A stretch of 64,000 nt of DNA from NCBI RefSeq assembly GCF_000298215.1, contig NZ_BAHD01000035.1:1-64000 (forward strand). Direction: 5' to 3'. The notes beneath the pieces were generated by a model. The model was not told where the DNA came from. It saw only the letters and a list, made by a program, of their open reading frames with translations, and made no database searches. This stretch comes from Kineosphaera limosa NBRC 100340 (GTDB lineage: Bacteria; Actinomycetota; Actinomycetes; Actinomycetales; Dermatophilaceae). Shown piece after piece: positions 56,666-64,000 of this stretch (the stretch's first letter is position 1; every line of letters begins with the position of its first letter). Made by a program: the position numbers and the translations under genes.

Positions 56666-57704
56666 GGTTGTAGAGCACGCCGCCCTGCACGATGCCGGGC
56701 CCGTTGCCCGCGTCGAGCAGCGACCCGAGCACCCGACCGGAGTCGTTGATCTGCTCGGCCTGGAAGCGCTGGGCAGCCGGTACGAGCGGACGCGCGGCTT
56801 GGCCCCACGGCAGCAGCACGCTCTCGCCGCCGCGGTTGGCCACCACGTTGGCGCCATTGGGCGAGATCCCGCCGCCGTAGGCCGTCACGGAGGCGGCGCC
56901 GACGGACTTGTCGAGGGCGGCCGACCCTCGCGACCAGGCGGCCTTGCCGCTCGCGTTGCCCACGACGACTCCGGTGTTCGACAGGCCCCAACTGGCGCCG
57001 AAGTCGGCCTTGGCATCGTGCACGACGACCCCGCCGCCGGCCGGCCAATAGGCCCGGTTGCGGTTGGTGGACCCGCGGTCGTTCGAGACGACCCGGCCGA
57101 TGACGTCGCCGCGATCGTTGATGGCCTCGGGCAGGCCGACCAGTCCGCGGGGAACGGGCAGGCGCCGGACCTGTCCGCGGGTGTCGACGACGACCGACAC
57201 CTGCGATTGCTGCCCGCAGGTCGCGAAGCCGAGCACGGCGCCGCCGCTGGTGACGTCGACCCCGCTGTCGAGGGTGCAGCCGGAGCGGGCCGACGCGGTG
57301 GCCCAGCGCCGAACGCCGTTGCGGTCCGCGACGAACACGCCGGTGCGCGACTGACCGTCGGCACTGGCCCCGAAGGCCGTCCCCACGACCAGGCCGTTGC
57401 TCGACATCCCCGCCGCGTTGCTACTCCAGCCGCCGGTCGTGCCGGGCACCTTGGCGTGCAACGCCTTGAGCTCGTACACCGGCGCTGCCGTGGCGCGCTG
57501 CGCCCGCACCGGCTGCCTGCTCTTGCCGCCGCGCTTGGTGGCGGCGGTCTGCGCGGCTGTCTCTGTCGCCGTCGCGCTACTGGTCTGAGACGACTGGTCG
57601 GTCCGCTGCGGGAGGGTCATGGCGCCGGCCGGAGCGGCGGAGGCCGCGATGAGGCAGCCGGCAACGATCGGTACCCACATGGCGGTCCGGTTGAGATTGT
57701 TCAT
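56529..57704 (-). CDS. Secreted protein with HAF-type extracellular repeats
   Basis: The 391-residue product has a signal peptide (hydrophobic stretch MWVPIVAGCLIAASAAPAGA, residues about 9-28), a Ser/Thr/Gln/Ala-rich linker, and at least five imperfect repeats with an N-x-x-G-x-V-x-G core: MSSNGLVVGTAFG, INDRGDVIGRVVS, LSNTGVVVGNASG, ISPNGANVVANRG and INDSGRVLGSLLD. This is the pattern of the HAF extracellular repeat family, probably a beta-propeller. The function is unknown. The ATG at 57704 has AGGGGAC six bases upstream. Confidence 0.82.
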   Translation of the reverse strand: MNNLNRTAMWVPIVAGCLIAASAAPAGAMTLPQRTDQSSQTSSATATETAAQTAATKRGGKSRQPVRAQRATAAPVYELKALHAKVPGTTGGWSSNAAGMSSNGLVVGTAFGASADGQSRTGVFVADRNGVRRWATASARSGCTLDSGVDVTSGGAVLGFATCGQQSQVSVVVDTRGQVRRLPVPRGLVGLPEAINDRGDVIGRVVSNDRGSTNRNRAYWPAGGGVVVHDAKADFGASWGLSNTGVVVGNASGKAAWSRGSAALDKSVGAASVTAYGGGISPNGANVVANRGGESVLLPWGQAARPLVPAAQRFQAEQINDSGRVLGSLLDAGNGPGIVQGGVLYNLKDIARGVPAGSVLLHRDLAGNGDVSTDLISADWSTTEAAILVAR

Positions 57705-58000
57705 GATGTCCCCTGTGTGTGGTGTCAACCCGCGCTGCGCGGGTCATCTGTCGGTCGCGAAACCCGAGCATCCGATGACGACGTTCGTCCGTGGACGGAC
57801 GCTGACATCGAGTCGATCGACCAGGACGGGGACAGCCCTGGTGCATGGAAGTCGGTGATCCGCAACACCCAGTTTCGAGAGTGACCGAGAACCGTGTGCA
57901 AAGCAAGCACAACACGCGAAGCTGTTGCAGCGCAAAACAATCCACGTCGATCCAGCCTCAGACGAGGCGGCGGTTCGCGGCGCCCGAGCGCGACCAGGCC
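57705..58000. other. Intergenic region upstream of the HAF-repeat gene
   Basis: This 296-nt stretch holds the leader of the secreted protein gene and the trailer of the AEC gene. It is less GC-rich around 57895-57950. No gene, RNA or clear terminator was recognised. Confidence 0.4.
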
Positions 58001-58972
58001 TCAACTGCTCAGGGCAGCCGCGGCGGTGAACGTCAGGTAGCTCAGGACCGTCGAGATGAGGATGACGCGGGCGACGCGCGCACTGTTCGCCCCATATCGC
58101 TCGGCCAGGACAGCGACATTGGCGGCGGCGGGCAGGGCCGCGGTCAGGATGAGCACGAGGTGGGCCGTCGGCGACAGCGCGATGCCGACCGCCTGCATGC
58201 CAAGACCCAGCACCCAGACCAGCAACGGGTGTACGAACAGCTTCAACCCGGCGAGCCAGTAGGCGTCGCCGAAGGCGCGCACCCCGGTGCGCACGCGGCC
58301 CGGGGTCGACCCGCCGCGCTCGCGCGCCAGCACGGCACCGATCGTGAACAGTGCCACCGGCGTCGCCGCCGCCGCCAGCATGGTCACGACCGCATCGACC
58401 GGAGCCGGCAGACTCACCTGCGCCCACCCGGCCAGAGCGCCCAGCATGATGGCCCACGGCAGCGGATTGCGCACCACGCGCCCCAACGAAGCGATCACCT
58501 GAGTCGTGAGGCTGCTGCTGCCGCGGTCACCGAAGTGCGCCAGGGCGATGGCGATCGACTGGATGAGCACGATGTCCACCAGCAGACTGGCGCTGATCGG
58601 GCCGGCGGCCTCCTGCCCCACCAGCGCGAGCAGCAGCGGCACCCCCATGAACCCGGAGTTCGGCAACGCGGCGATGAGACCACCGAAGGCGCTGTCCAGC
58701 CAGCCACGCCCGCTGCGTCGCGCGGTCGCGGCGGCGATCGCCAGCACCGCCAAGCCCGCCACAAGCCACAGGCCCAGCACCGCCGGATCCAGCAGCTGCC
58801 GGATCGGGGTTGCTGCACCCAGTTGGTACAACATCGCGGTCAGCGCGAAGTAGAGCACGAACACGTTGAGCCCGGGGACCGCAGCGACCGGCAGGGCCCC
58901 GGTGCGTGCCGCGAGGTACCCGATCCCGATCAGGGCGAAGAACGGGAACGTCACCGACAGGATCGCGAGCAC
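58001..58972 (-). CDS. AEC family transporter (auxin efflux carrier-like)
   Basis: The 323-residue membrane protein has about ten hydrophobic helices in two halves. FPFFALIGIGYLAARTG, ALPNSGFMGVPLLLALVG (conserved N-x-G-F motif) and LTAALPAAANVAVLAERYG are typical of the family, which moves organic anions such as malate or other weak acids. It starts at GTG 58972, 8 nt after the HAD gene, and is probably cotranscribed with it and aspS. Confidence 0.9.
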   Translation of the reverse strand: MLAILSVTFPFFALIGIGYLAARTGALPVAAVPGLNVFVLYFALTAMLYQLGAATPIRQLLDPAVLGLWLVAGLAVLAIAAATARRSGRGWLDSAFGGLIAALPNSGFMGVPLLLALVGQEAAGPISASLLVDIVLIQSIAIALAHFGDRGSSSLTTQVIASLGRVVRNPLPWAIMLGALAGWAQVSLPAPVDAVVTMLAAAATPVALFTIGAVLARERGGSTPGRVRTGVRAFGDAYWLAGLKLFVHPLLVWVLGLGMQAVGIALSPTAHLVLILTAALPAAANVAVLAERYGANSARVARVILISTVLSYLTFTAAAALSS

Positions 58973-58980
58973 GCCCCTGG

Positions 58981-59643
58981 TCAGACTCCCCGCACGCCCG
59001 CGGACGCCAGGAGTTGGCGCAGGTCACCGGAGCCCGCCGAGGGCTCATGACGCACCGCCACGATCCCGCACGTCGCGGCCGCCTCGACATTGGCCTCGAC
59101 GTCGTCGACGAACACCACTCGCTGGGCCGGCAATCCCAGGTCCGCCAGGATGGCCTCGAAGTAGGCGGCGTCCGGCTTGGCCGCCCCGACGTCGCAGGAG
59201 AAGTAGGTGCCGTCGACGAGGTCGGCGTACCCCAGCTCGAGCATGAGGTCGCGCCGGTAGTCGAGCTGATTGGTCGCCAGGTAGGCCTGGGAGCCAGCAG
59301 CCCGCACGTCGCGGACGACCTGCCAGGCAGCGGGGTCGATGCGGATGTTGTCCCACAGCGACGCGATGAGGTCCACCTGGTCCGGCGGCAGCCCGCGCCT
59401 CGCCACGAGATCCTCGACCGCCTCCCGCAGCGACACCTCACCGCGCAACGCCGGCCTCTCCACGGCCCACATCTCCTCGAGGAGGTGGAAGTCGAAGCCT
59501 TCGTTCAGCTCCTCCAGCCGCTCGAACCAGCCGTCCTTGGCGTACTGGAGCACCCCGTCGCAGTCGAAGAGCACGGCAGCGACCGGCTCGCCCGGCTGGG
59601 CGCCCCGACGATCCGAGGCACCCAGCGGCGAGTTCGCGGCCAT
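58981..59643 (-). CDS. HAD-superfamily hydrolase
   Basis: The 220-residue product has motif I VLFDCDGVLQYAKDG near residue 23, motif II LATNQLDYRRDL, motif III KPDAAYFEAILADLGL and motif IV VFVDDVEANVEAA, with a helical cap between I and II. It is a phosphatase of the HAD-IA type; the substrate is unknown. Its ATG overlaps the aspS stop (TGATG), so it is translated with aspS. Confidence 0.9.
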   Translation of the reverse strand: MAANSPLGASDRRGAQPGEPVAAVLFDCDGVLQYAKDGWFERLEELNEGFDFHLLEEMWAVERPALRGEVSLREAVEDLVARRGLPPDQVDLIASLWDNIRIDPAAWQVVRDVRAAGSQAYLATNQLDYRRDLMLELGYADLVDGTYFSCDVGAAKPDAAYFEAILADLGLPAQRVVFVDDVEANVEAAATCGIVAVRHEPSAGSGDLRQLLASAGVRGV

Positions 59644-61475
59644 CAACTCTGCTTCGGTGCCGCAGCGGAGGTGTCCTGCGTGCCCTTGGCCGCGTCCTTG
59701 GGGTCCGGTTTGGCGTCGACGCCGGCCTCCTTACGCTGCTCCGGCGTGATCGGAGCCGGAGCGTCGGTCAGCGGGTCGTAGCCGCCGCCGGACTTGGGGA
59801 ACGCGATGACGTCGCGGATCGACTCGAAGCCACCCAGCAGCATGACGATCCGGTCCCAGCCGAACGCGATCCCACCGTGCGGCGGCGCGCCGAAGGCGAA
59901 CGCCTCGAGCAGGAAGCCGAACTTCTCCTGCGCCTGCTCCTCGCTCAGGCCCATCACCTTGAACACACGCTCCTGCACGTCGCGGCGGTGGATACGGATC
60001 GAGCCGCCGCCGATCTCGTTGCCGTTGCAGACCATGTCGTAGGCGTAGGCCAGCGCGGGGCCCGGGTCGGTGTCGAAGGTGTCGACGAACTCGGCCTTCG
60101 GCGAGGTGAAGGCGTGGTGCACGGCGGTCCAGGCGCCGCCACCGACGGCGACGTCACCGGCGGCGCGAGCGTCAGCGGCCGGCTCGAACAGCGGGGCGTC
60201 GAGCACCCACAAGAAGCTCCAGGCGCTCTCGTCGATGAGCCCGCAGCGCTTACCGATCTCCAGGCGGGCCGCGCCGAGCAGACCGCGAGCCGCCTTGGCC
60301 GGGCCGGCGCCGAAGAACACGCAGTCGCCGGGCTGGGCGCCGACGTGCGCGGCCAGGCCTGCGCGCTCGGCCTCCGAGAGGTTCTTGGCGACCGGGCCGC
60401 CGAGCTCACCGTCGTCGCCGACGAGCACGTACGCGAGGCCCTTGTGGCCGCGCTGACGGGCGAACTCCTGCCACCCGTCAAGGCTGCGGCGCGGCTGGCT
60501 GGCGCCGCCGGGCATGACGACCGCGCCGACGTACTCGGCCTGGAACACCCGGAACGGGGTGTCCTTGAAGAACTCCGTGCAGTCCACGAGCTCATTGCCG
60601 AAGCGCAGGTCGGGCTTGTCGGTGCCGTACCGGGCCATCGCGTCGGCGTAGGTCAGCCGCGGGAACGGGGCGCTCAGGTCGACGCCGATGAGCTGCCAGA
60701 TCTCCTTGACGAGGGCCTCGCCGAGCTCGAGCACGTCGTCCTGCTCGACGAAGCTCATCTCGATGTCGAGCTGGGTGAACTCCGGCTGCCGGTCGGCGCG
60801 AAAGTCCTCGTCGCGGTAGCAGCGGGCGATCTGGTAGTAGCGCTCCATACCGGCGACCATGAGCAGCTGCTTGAACAGCTGCGGGCTCTGCGGCAGGGCG
60901 TACCAGCTGCCCGGCGCGAGGCGCGCGGGCACGAGAAAGTCGCGGGCGCCCTCCGGGGTGGAGCGGGTCAGTGTCGGAGTCTCGATCTCGACGAAGTCGC
61001 GGGCGTCGAGCACCCGGCGCGCGGCCTGGTTGACCTTGCTGCGCAGGCGGATCGCGGTGCCGGCGGACTGGGCGCCGGGGCGGCGCAGGTCGAGGTAGCG
61101 GTGCTTGAGGCGGGCCTCCTCACCGACGTTGACGCGCTCGTCGATCTGGAACGGCAGGGGCGCGCTGGCGCTGAGCACCTCGATGCTCGAGGCGACGACA
61201 TCGACCTGGCCGGTCGGCAGGTTGGGGTTGATGTCTTTCTCGTCCCGCGGGGCGACCTCGCCGAGCACCTTGATGCAGTATTCGTTGCGCAGGTCGTGCG
61301 CCGCGCCGGTGAGCACCTCGTCGCGGGCCACGACCTGGACCACGCCGGAAGCGTCCCGCAGGTCGATGAAGGCGACTCCCCCGTGATCGCGGCGGCGGGC
61401 CACCCATCCGGTCAGGGTGACCTGCTGGCCGGTGTTCTCGGCACGCAGCGTGCCGGCAGAGTGCGTTCGGAGCAC
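59643..61475 (-). CDS. aspS: Aspartyl-tRNA synthetase
   Basis: The 610-residue class II enzyme has the OB-fold anticodon domain ([20 protein letters not shown]), the catalytic motifs [20 protein letters not shown]-like region near residue 218, the bacterial GAD insertion, and the C-terminal ATP site [16 protein letters not shown]. About 30 Asp/Lys/Ala/Pro-rich residues form an extra tail. The ATG at 61475 matches the conserved [10 protein letters not shown]. Whether it also charges tRNA-Asn depends on gatCAB, which is not in the window. Confidence 0.96.
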   Translation of the reverse strand: MLRTHSAGTLRAENTGQQVTLTGWVARRRDHGGVAFIDLRDASGVVQVVARDEVLTGAAHDLRNEYCIKVLGEVAPRDEKDINPNLPTGQVDVVASSIEVLSASAPLPFQIDERVNVGEEARLKHRYLDLRRPGAQSAGTAIRLRSKVNQAARRVLDARDFVEIETPTLTRSTPEGARDFLVPARLAPGSWYALPQSPQLFKQLLMVAGMERYYQIARCYRDEDFRADRQPEFTQLDIEMSFVEQDDVLELGEALVKEIWQLIGVDLSAPFPRLTYADAMARYGTDKPDLRFGNELVDCTEFFKDTPFRVFQAEYVGAVVMPGGASQPRRSLDGWQEFARQRGHKGLAYVLVGDDGELGGPVAKNLSEAERAGLAAHVGAQPGDCVFFGAGPAKAARGLLGAARLEIGKRCGLIDESAWSFLWVLDAPLFEPAADARAAGDVAVGGGAWTAVHHAFTSPKAEFVDTFDTDPGPALAYAYDMVCNGNEIGGGSIRIHRRDVQERVFKVMGLSEEQAQEKFGFLLEAFAFGAPPHGGIAFGWDRIVMLLGGFESIRDVIAFPKSGGGYDPLTDAPAPITPEQRKEAGVDAKPDPKDAAKGTQDTSAAAPKQS

Positions 61476-61632
61476 GGATATTCCTTTCTTGCCCCCGCAT
61501 AGACGGTGCGGGGTGCGGGCGGATCGTCGGCCACCTGCCCGGCAGCCTCGTCCATCCTACGAAGGGGCCGGCCCGCGCCCGCAATCCCTTTCGCTTCAAC
61601 CCCTGTCGGCGCGCCGCGCGACGGTCGACGGC

Positions 61633-62652
61633 TCAGCTGCCCAGGGTGCGCTGCAGGTAGGCCAGGATCTGCGGCCAGTTCTCGGCGCGGGCGGCAGCGT
61701 TGCCGGCCACGGACCCGCCGTACTCGCCGAGGGAGTTGTAGAAGTCGTTGTCGGTAGAGACGGGCGGGCCGGCGGCGAAGTGCCCGGCGTCGGCGTAGGC
61801 GAGCACGGTCACCTCGGGTCCGCCGTTGGCTTGGGCGCGGTCGGCGACCTGGCGCGACATCTCGCAGGAGGGCCACATGGTGTCGCTCTCGCCGCACACC
61901 AGCAGGATCGGCGCGCCGGCGTTCTCGATCGGAATGATCGCATCCTGGTGTTGGGCCAGCTGGTCCAATCCGGCCTGGTACAGCTGGACGAGGTCGCCGC
62001 CGCGGAAGTCGCCGAACGGCAGGTACGGCACCTGCTGACCGTCGGCGCTCCAGGTCGACCCGATCGAGACCATCCGCCACGGCTGCTGCAGGTCCATGCC
62101 CTGCCAGACGACGCTGCTGGGCACCATCCCCACGACGGACTTGAGCTCCGGGTGTCGTGAGGCGACGAGCAGGCTCGCTTCACCGCCCTTGGAGCTGCCG
62201 ATGACGCCCATCCGGTCGCGGTCGACCTGCGGCTGCGCCGCGAGGTAGGCCAGGGCGGTGTCGAACGTCTCCAACGGCAGCGACTCCATGGCCGCGGGCT
62301 GGTCGGGCCCGCCGAAGTAGGAGAGCGCGAGGGTGGAGTAGCCCTCGTCGCGCAGCAGCTGCGCCTGCTGGTCGGCGTAGACCGAGATGCCACCCTCGGA
62401 CCCCCCGAGCAGCAGGATGCCCGGGGCGGCCGACCCCGGAACGGGGTAGTAATTGGCCAGCAGCCCCTGGTCGGTGACGCGGGTGCCGCCAGGGCCGGGA
62501 TCGACGACCACGACATCGGGGGCCCAGGGCTTGGCGAACCACAACGCGACGCCCGCGACGAGGGCGATGACGAGCACACCGAGACAGCCGATGCCTAGGC
62601 GACGGGGCCAGCGCCGACGCGACGGCTGCCCGGGAGCGGGTGGGGTGGTCAT
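61633..62652 (-). CDS. Membrane-anchored alpha/beta hydrolase, BAAT C-terminal/dienelactone hydrolase-like
   Basis: The 339-residue product has one N-terminal membrane segment (LGIGCLGVLVIALVAGVALW, about residues 19-38) and a hydrolase domain outside. GILLLGGSEGG, the nucleophile elbow GVIGSSKGGEASLL (Ser near residue 153), LLVCGESDTMWPS (Asp) and ADAGHFAAGPP (His) form the triad. The GSSKGGE pattern is typical of the acyl-CoA thioesterase/BAAT C-terminal group. The substrate is unknown. Confidence 0.85.
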   Translation of the reverse strand: MTTPPAPGQPSRRRWPRRLGIGCLGVLVIALVAGVALWFAKPWAPDVVVVDPGPGGTRVTDQGLLANYYPVPGSAAPGILLLGGSEGGISVYADQQAQLLRDEGYSTLALSYFGGPDQPAAMESLPLETFDTALAYLAAQPQVDRDRMGVIGSSKGGEASLLVASRHPELKSVVGMVPSSVVWQGMDLQQPWRMVSIGSTWSADGQQVPYLPFGDFRGGDLVQLYQAGLDQLAQHQDAIIPIENAGAPILLVCGESDTMWPSCEMSRQVADRAQANGGPEVTVLAYADAGHFAAGPPVSTDNDFYNSLGEYGGSVAGNAAARAENWPQILAYLQRTLGS

Positions 62653-62755
62653 CGGCGGTACGCCCCCTGAAAACGTCGCGTTCGGCTTTCACACTACGGC
62701 AATAGGGATTGAGCGGTCTTTTACGACCTTCCGGCCACGAACCGTATCCCCTAAA

Positions 62756-62771
62756 GGTGACTTGTATCACA
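62756..62771. promoter_or_regulatory. Possible CRP/FNR-family (GlxR-like) site
   Basis: GGTGACTTGTATCACA holds GTGA and TCAC separated by six bases, the symmetric core of Crp-type sites. It lies between two divergent hydrolase genes, 136 nt before the plus-strand one. It is a short match and could be chance. Confidence 0.4.
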
Positions 62772-62906
62772 GTACCGTGTTCGATCTTCCGTGGGCGCAT
62801 GAGGCTCTAAGTGACTAGGCGGTAACATGGTTCGTCTGGCCTTGTTGCCGCGTGCAGGATGCGCATCAGGACCCACCCTGACACTCCCAACCCCGGAGGA
62901 TGCCGC

Positions 62907-63839
62907 ATGCCTAGCGCCACCAGCGACCCCTCGATCACCATGATGACCGTCTGCGGCCACCCGCTGCGCGTCCGCGACGCCGGCCCCAAAGACACCGAGG
63001 CGCTGCTCATCGTCAACGGGGCCGCAGCCAACCTCGAGGTACTCGACTCGCTCATCACACTGCTCGCGCAGTCGCGCCGGGTCATTGCCTTCGATCAGCC
63101 CGGCATGGGCGGTTCGCCCGCGACCTACCCGACGCTGCTGGTGCCGACCCTGAGCCGCATGGCCACGAACATCCTGCGCGACCGCGGCGTCACCAAGGCC
63201 GACGTGCTGGGCTACAGCTTCGGCGGCGCCATCGCGCAGCACATCGCCCTCACGCGACCCGACCTCGTGCGTCGCCAGATCCTGGTCTCCTCGGTATACG
63301 GCACGCTGGGCATCCCCAGCGACCCGATCTCCAACCTCGTGGTCTTGGGACACCAGACCCCAGCGCAGGCGATGTGCCGCGCCTATGCGCGTAAGGCCTA
63401 CGGGGGCGTCGTGGCCCGCGACGAGGCGGCGCTCGACGCGTACGAGAAGGCGATCGAGGCGGCTCCGCCGGACCCCATCAGCTTCCTCGGCCAGGCCGTC
63501 GCGATGAGCTTGTGGCCCGTGCTGCCGTGGCTGTGGGCTCTGCGGGCCCCGACGCTGGTCATCACCGGCGACGAGGACCACGTGGTGCCGCTGGCCAACG
63601 CCCGGCTCATCGCCGCGCTGCTGCCCGACGCCCACCTGGAGATTCTGCCCGGGGCCGGTCACCTGCTGCTCATGGATCAAGCCGCGGAGTCCGCCGCCCT
63701 CATCGAGGCGTTCCTGACTCCCGGGCTGGCCGTGGCCACCGACACCGCAGGAGCCAAGCACCGCCGTGGGCGCGGCGTCGTGCCGCTGGACGACTACCGC
63801 CGCCGCTCCGACCGGGCGCAGGCCGCGGCCGGCTGCTAG
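62907..63839 (+). CDS. Alpha/beta hydrolase, polyhydroxyalkanoate depolymerase-like
   Basis: The 310-residue product has ALLIVNGAAANLEVLDSLIT, RRVIAFDQPGMGGSPATYP, the nucleophile elbow VLGYSFGGAIAQHIAL (Ser near residue 108), LVITGDEDHVVPLANA (Asp) and GAGHLLLMD (His). This is close to intracellular medium-chain PHA depolymerases, but no pha genes are nearby, so a general esterase is possible. CGGAGGA precedes the ATG. The basic tail RHRRGRGVVPLDDYRRRSDR is unusual. Confidence 0.85.
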   Translation: MPSATSDPSITMMTVCGHPLRVRDAGPKDTEALLIVNGAAANLEVLDSLITLLAQSRRVIAFDQPGMGGSPATYPTLLVPTLSRMATNILRDRGVTKADVLGYSFGGAIAQHIALTRPDLVRRQILVSSVYGTLGIPSDPISNLVVLGHQTPAQAMCRAYARKAYGGVVARDEAALDAYEKAIEAAPPDPISFLGQAVAMSLWPVLPWLWALRAPTLVITGDEDHVVPLANARLIAALLPDAHLEILPGAGHLLLMDQAAESAALIEAFLTPGLAVATDTAGAKHRRGRGVVPLDDYRRRSDRAQAAAGC

Positions 63840-63901
63840 CAGTGACCGGCTGGGGGTGACGCGCTGAGGGTGACGCGCTGCGCGCGATCGCCCGGTCGTA
63901 G

Positions 63902-64000
63902 CTAGGAGCGGCCGGAGGTGATGTCGCCGTCGACGTAGACCCAGCGGCGGCCGCGTCGCGCGAAGCGAGCCGTTTCGCTGAAGCCGCCGGGAGTGCCGTC
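63902..64000 (-). CDS. YchJ-like (UPF0225/SEC-C) protein, C-terminal end only
   Basis: The last 32 codons of a minus-strand gene enter from the right edge and end at TAG (63902-63904). The peptide ends ETARFARRGRRWVYVDGDI, like the end of YchJ-family proteins (R-F-x-R-x-x-x-R-W-x-Y-V-D-G). The rest is outside, so the call is tentative. Confidence 0.5.
   Translation of the reverse strand, partial: DGTPGGFSETARFARRGRRWVYVDGDITSGRS

Noticed and set aside
54373-56673. A 766-codon plus-strand frame opposite rarA and running across two repeats
   Set aside because: It lies antisense to rarA, its composition is typical of a shadow frame, and it has no domain. Only the other-frame acetyltransferase remnant at 55916 has real similarity.

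Overview
The window is very GC-rich, nearly all coding, and full of 1-4 nt stop/start overlaps (ATGA, GTGA, TGATG) with many GTG and TTG starts. The gene set (rpoZ and gmk beside the integration host factor mihF, a helicase-dead type of PriA, PyrR-led pyr operon, type 2 PyrF) points to an actinobacterium, most likely of the order Micrococcales. That placement is inference from gene content. No rRNA, tRNA, CRISPR array, phage or transposase gene was seen.

A conserved minus-strand backbone runs from right to left: aspS, rarA, alaS-ruvX-mltG-aroE-aroC-aroK-aroB, efp-nusB, pyrR-pyrB-pyrC-carA-carB-pyrK-pyrD-pyrF-chorismate mutase, mihF-gmk-rpoZ-coaBC-metK-priA. It covers translation, cell-wall lytic activity, the shikimate pathway, the whole of de novo UMP synthesis and its regulator, and nucleotide, CoA and SAM supply. 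The pyr operon carries a good PyrR-binding RNA loop just upstream of the pyrR ribosome binding site.

Mixed-strand blocks interrupt the backbone. Block 1 (about 17.9-32.0 kb): pgi, an IclR regulator, two tandem glutaminases with STAS tails, a polyphosphate:AMP phosphotransferase translationally coupled to an ArsR-like regulator that faces an MFS pump across twin operators, a HigBA-type toxin-antitoxin pair, a pterin dehydratase, a CDGSH iron-sulfur protein, a PhzF homologue, a secreted esterase lipoprotein and two small unknown genes. Block 2 (33.4-38.6 kb): an orphan peptide-binding lipoprotein, a divergent Lrp regulator and Cys/Met-metabolism PLP enzyme, and a Dcu-type dicarboxylate transporter. 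Block 3 (47.6-53.8 kb): a full plus-strand oligopeptide/dipeptide ABC importer. Block 4 (55.8-59.6 kb): a truncated acetyltransferase between two repeats, a secreted HAF-repeat protein, an AEC carrier and a HAD hydrolase. The right end has two alpha/beta hydrolases and the end of a YchJ-like gene.

The most unusual features are: three copies of a 68-bp cruciform repeat whose asymmetric core is inverted in one copy; an in-frame insertion of about 120 bp, made of hairpins, inside carB; a class 1B dihydroorotate dehydrogenase with very long low-complexity tails at both ends; and the regulator/polyphosphate-kinase/exporter locus with duplicated operators.
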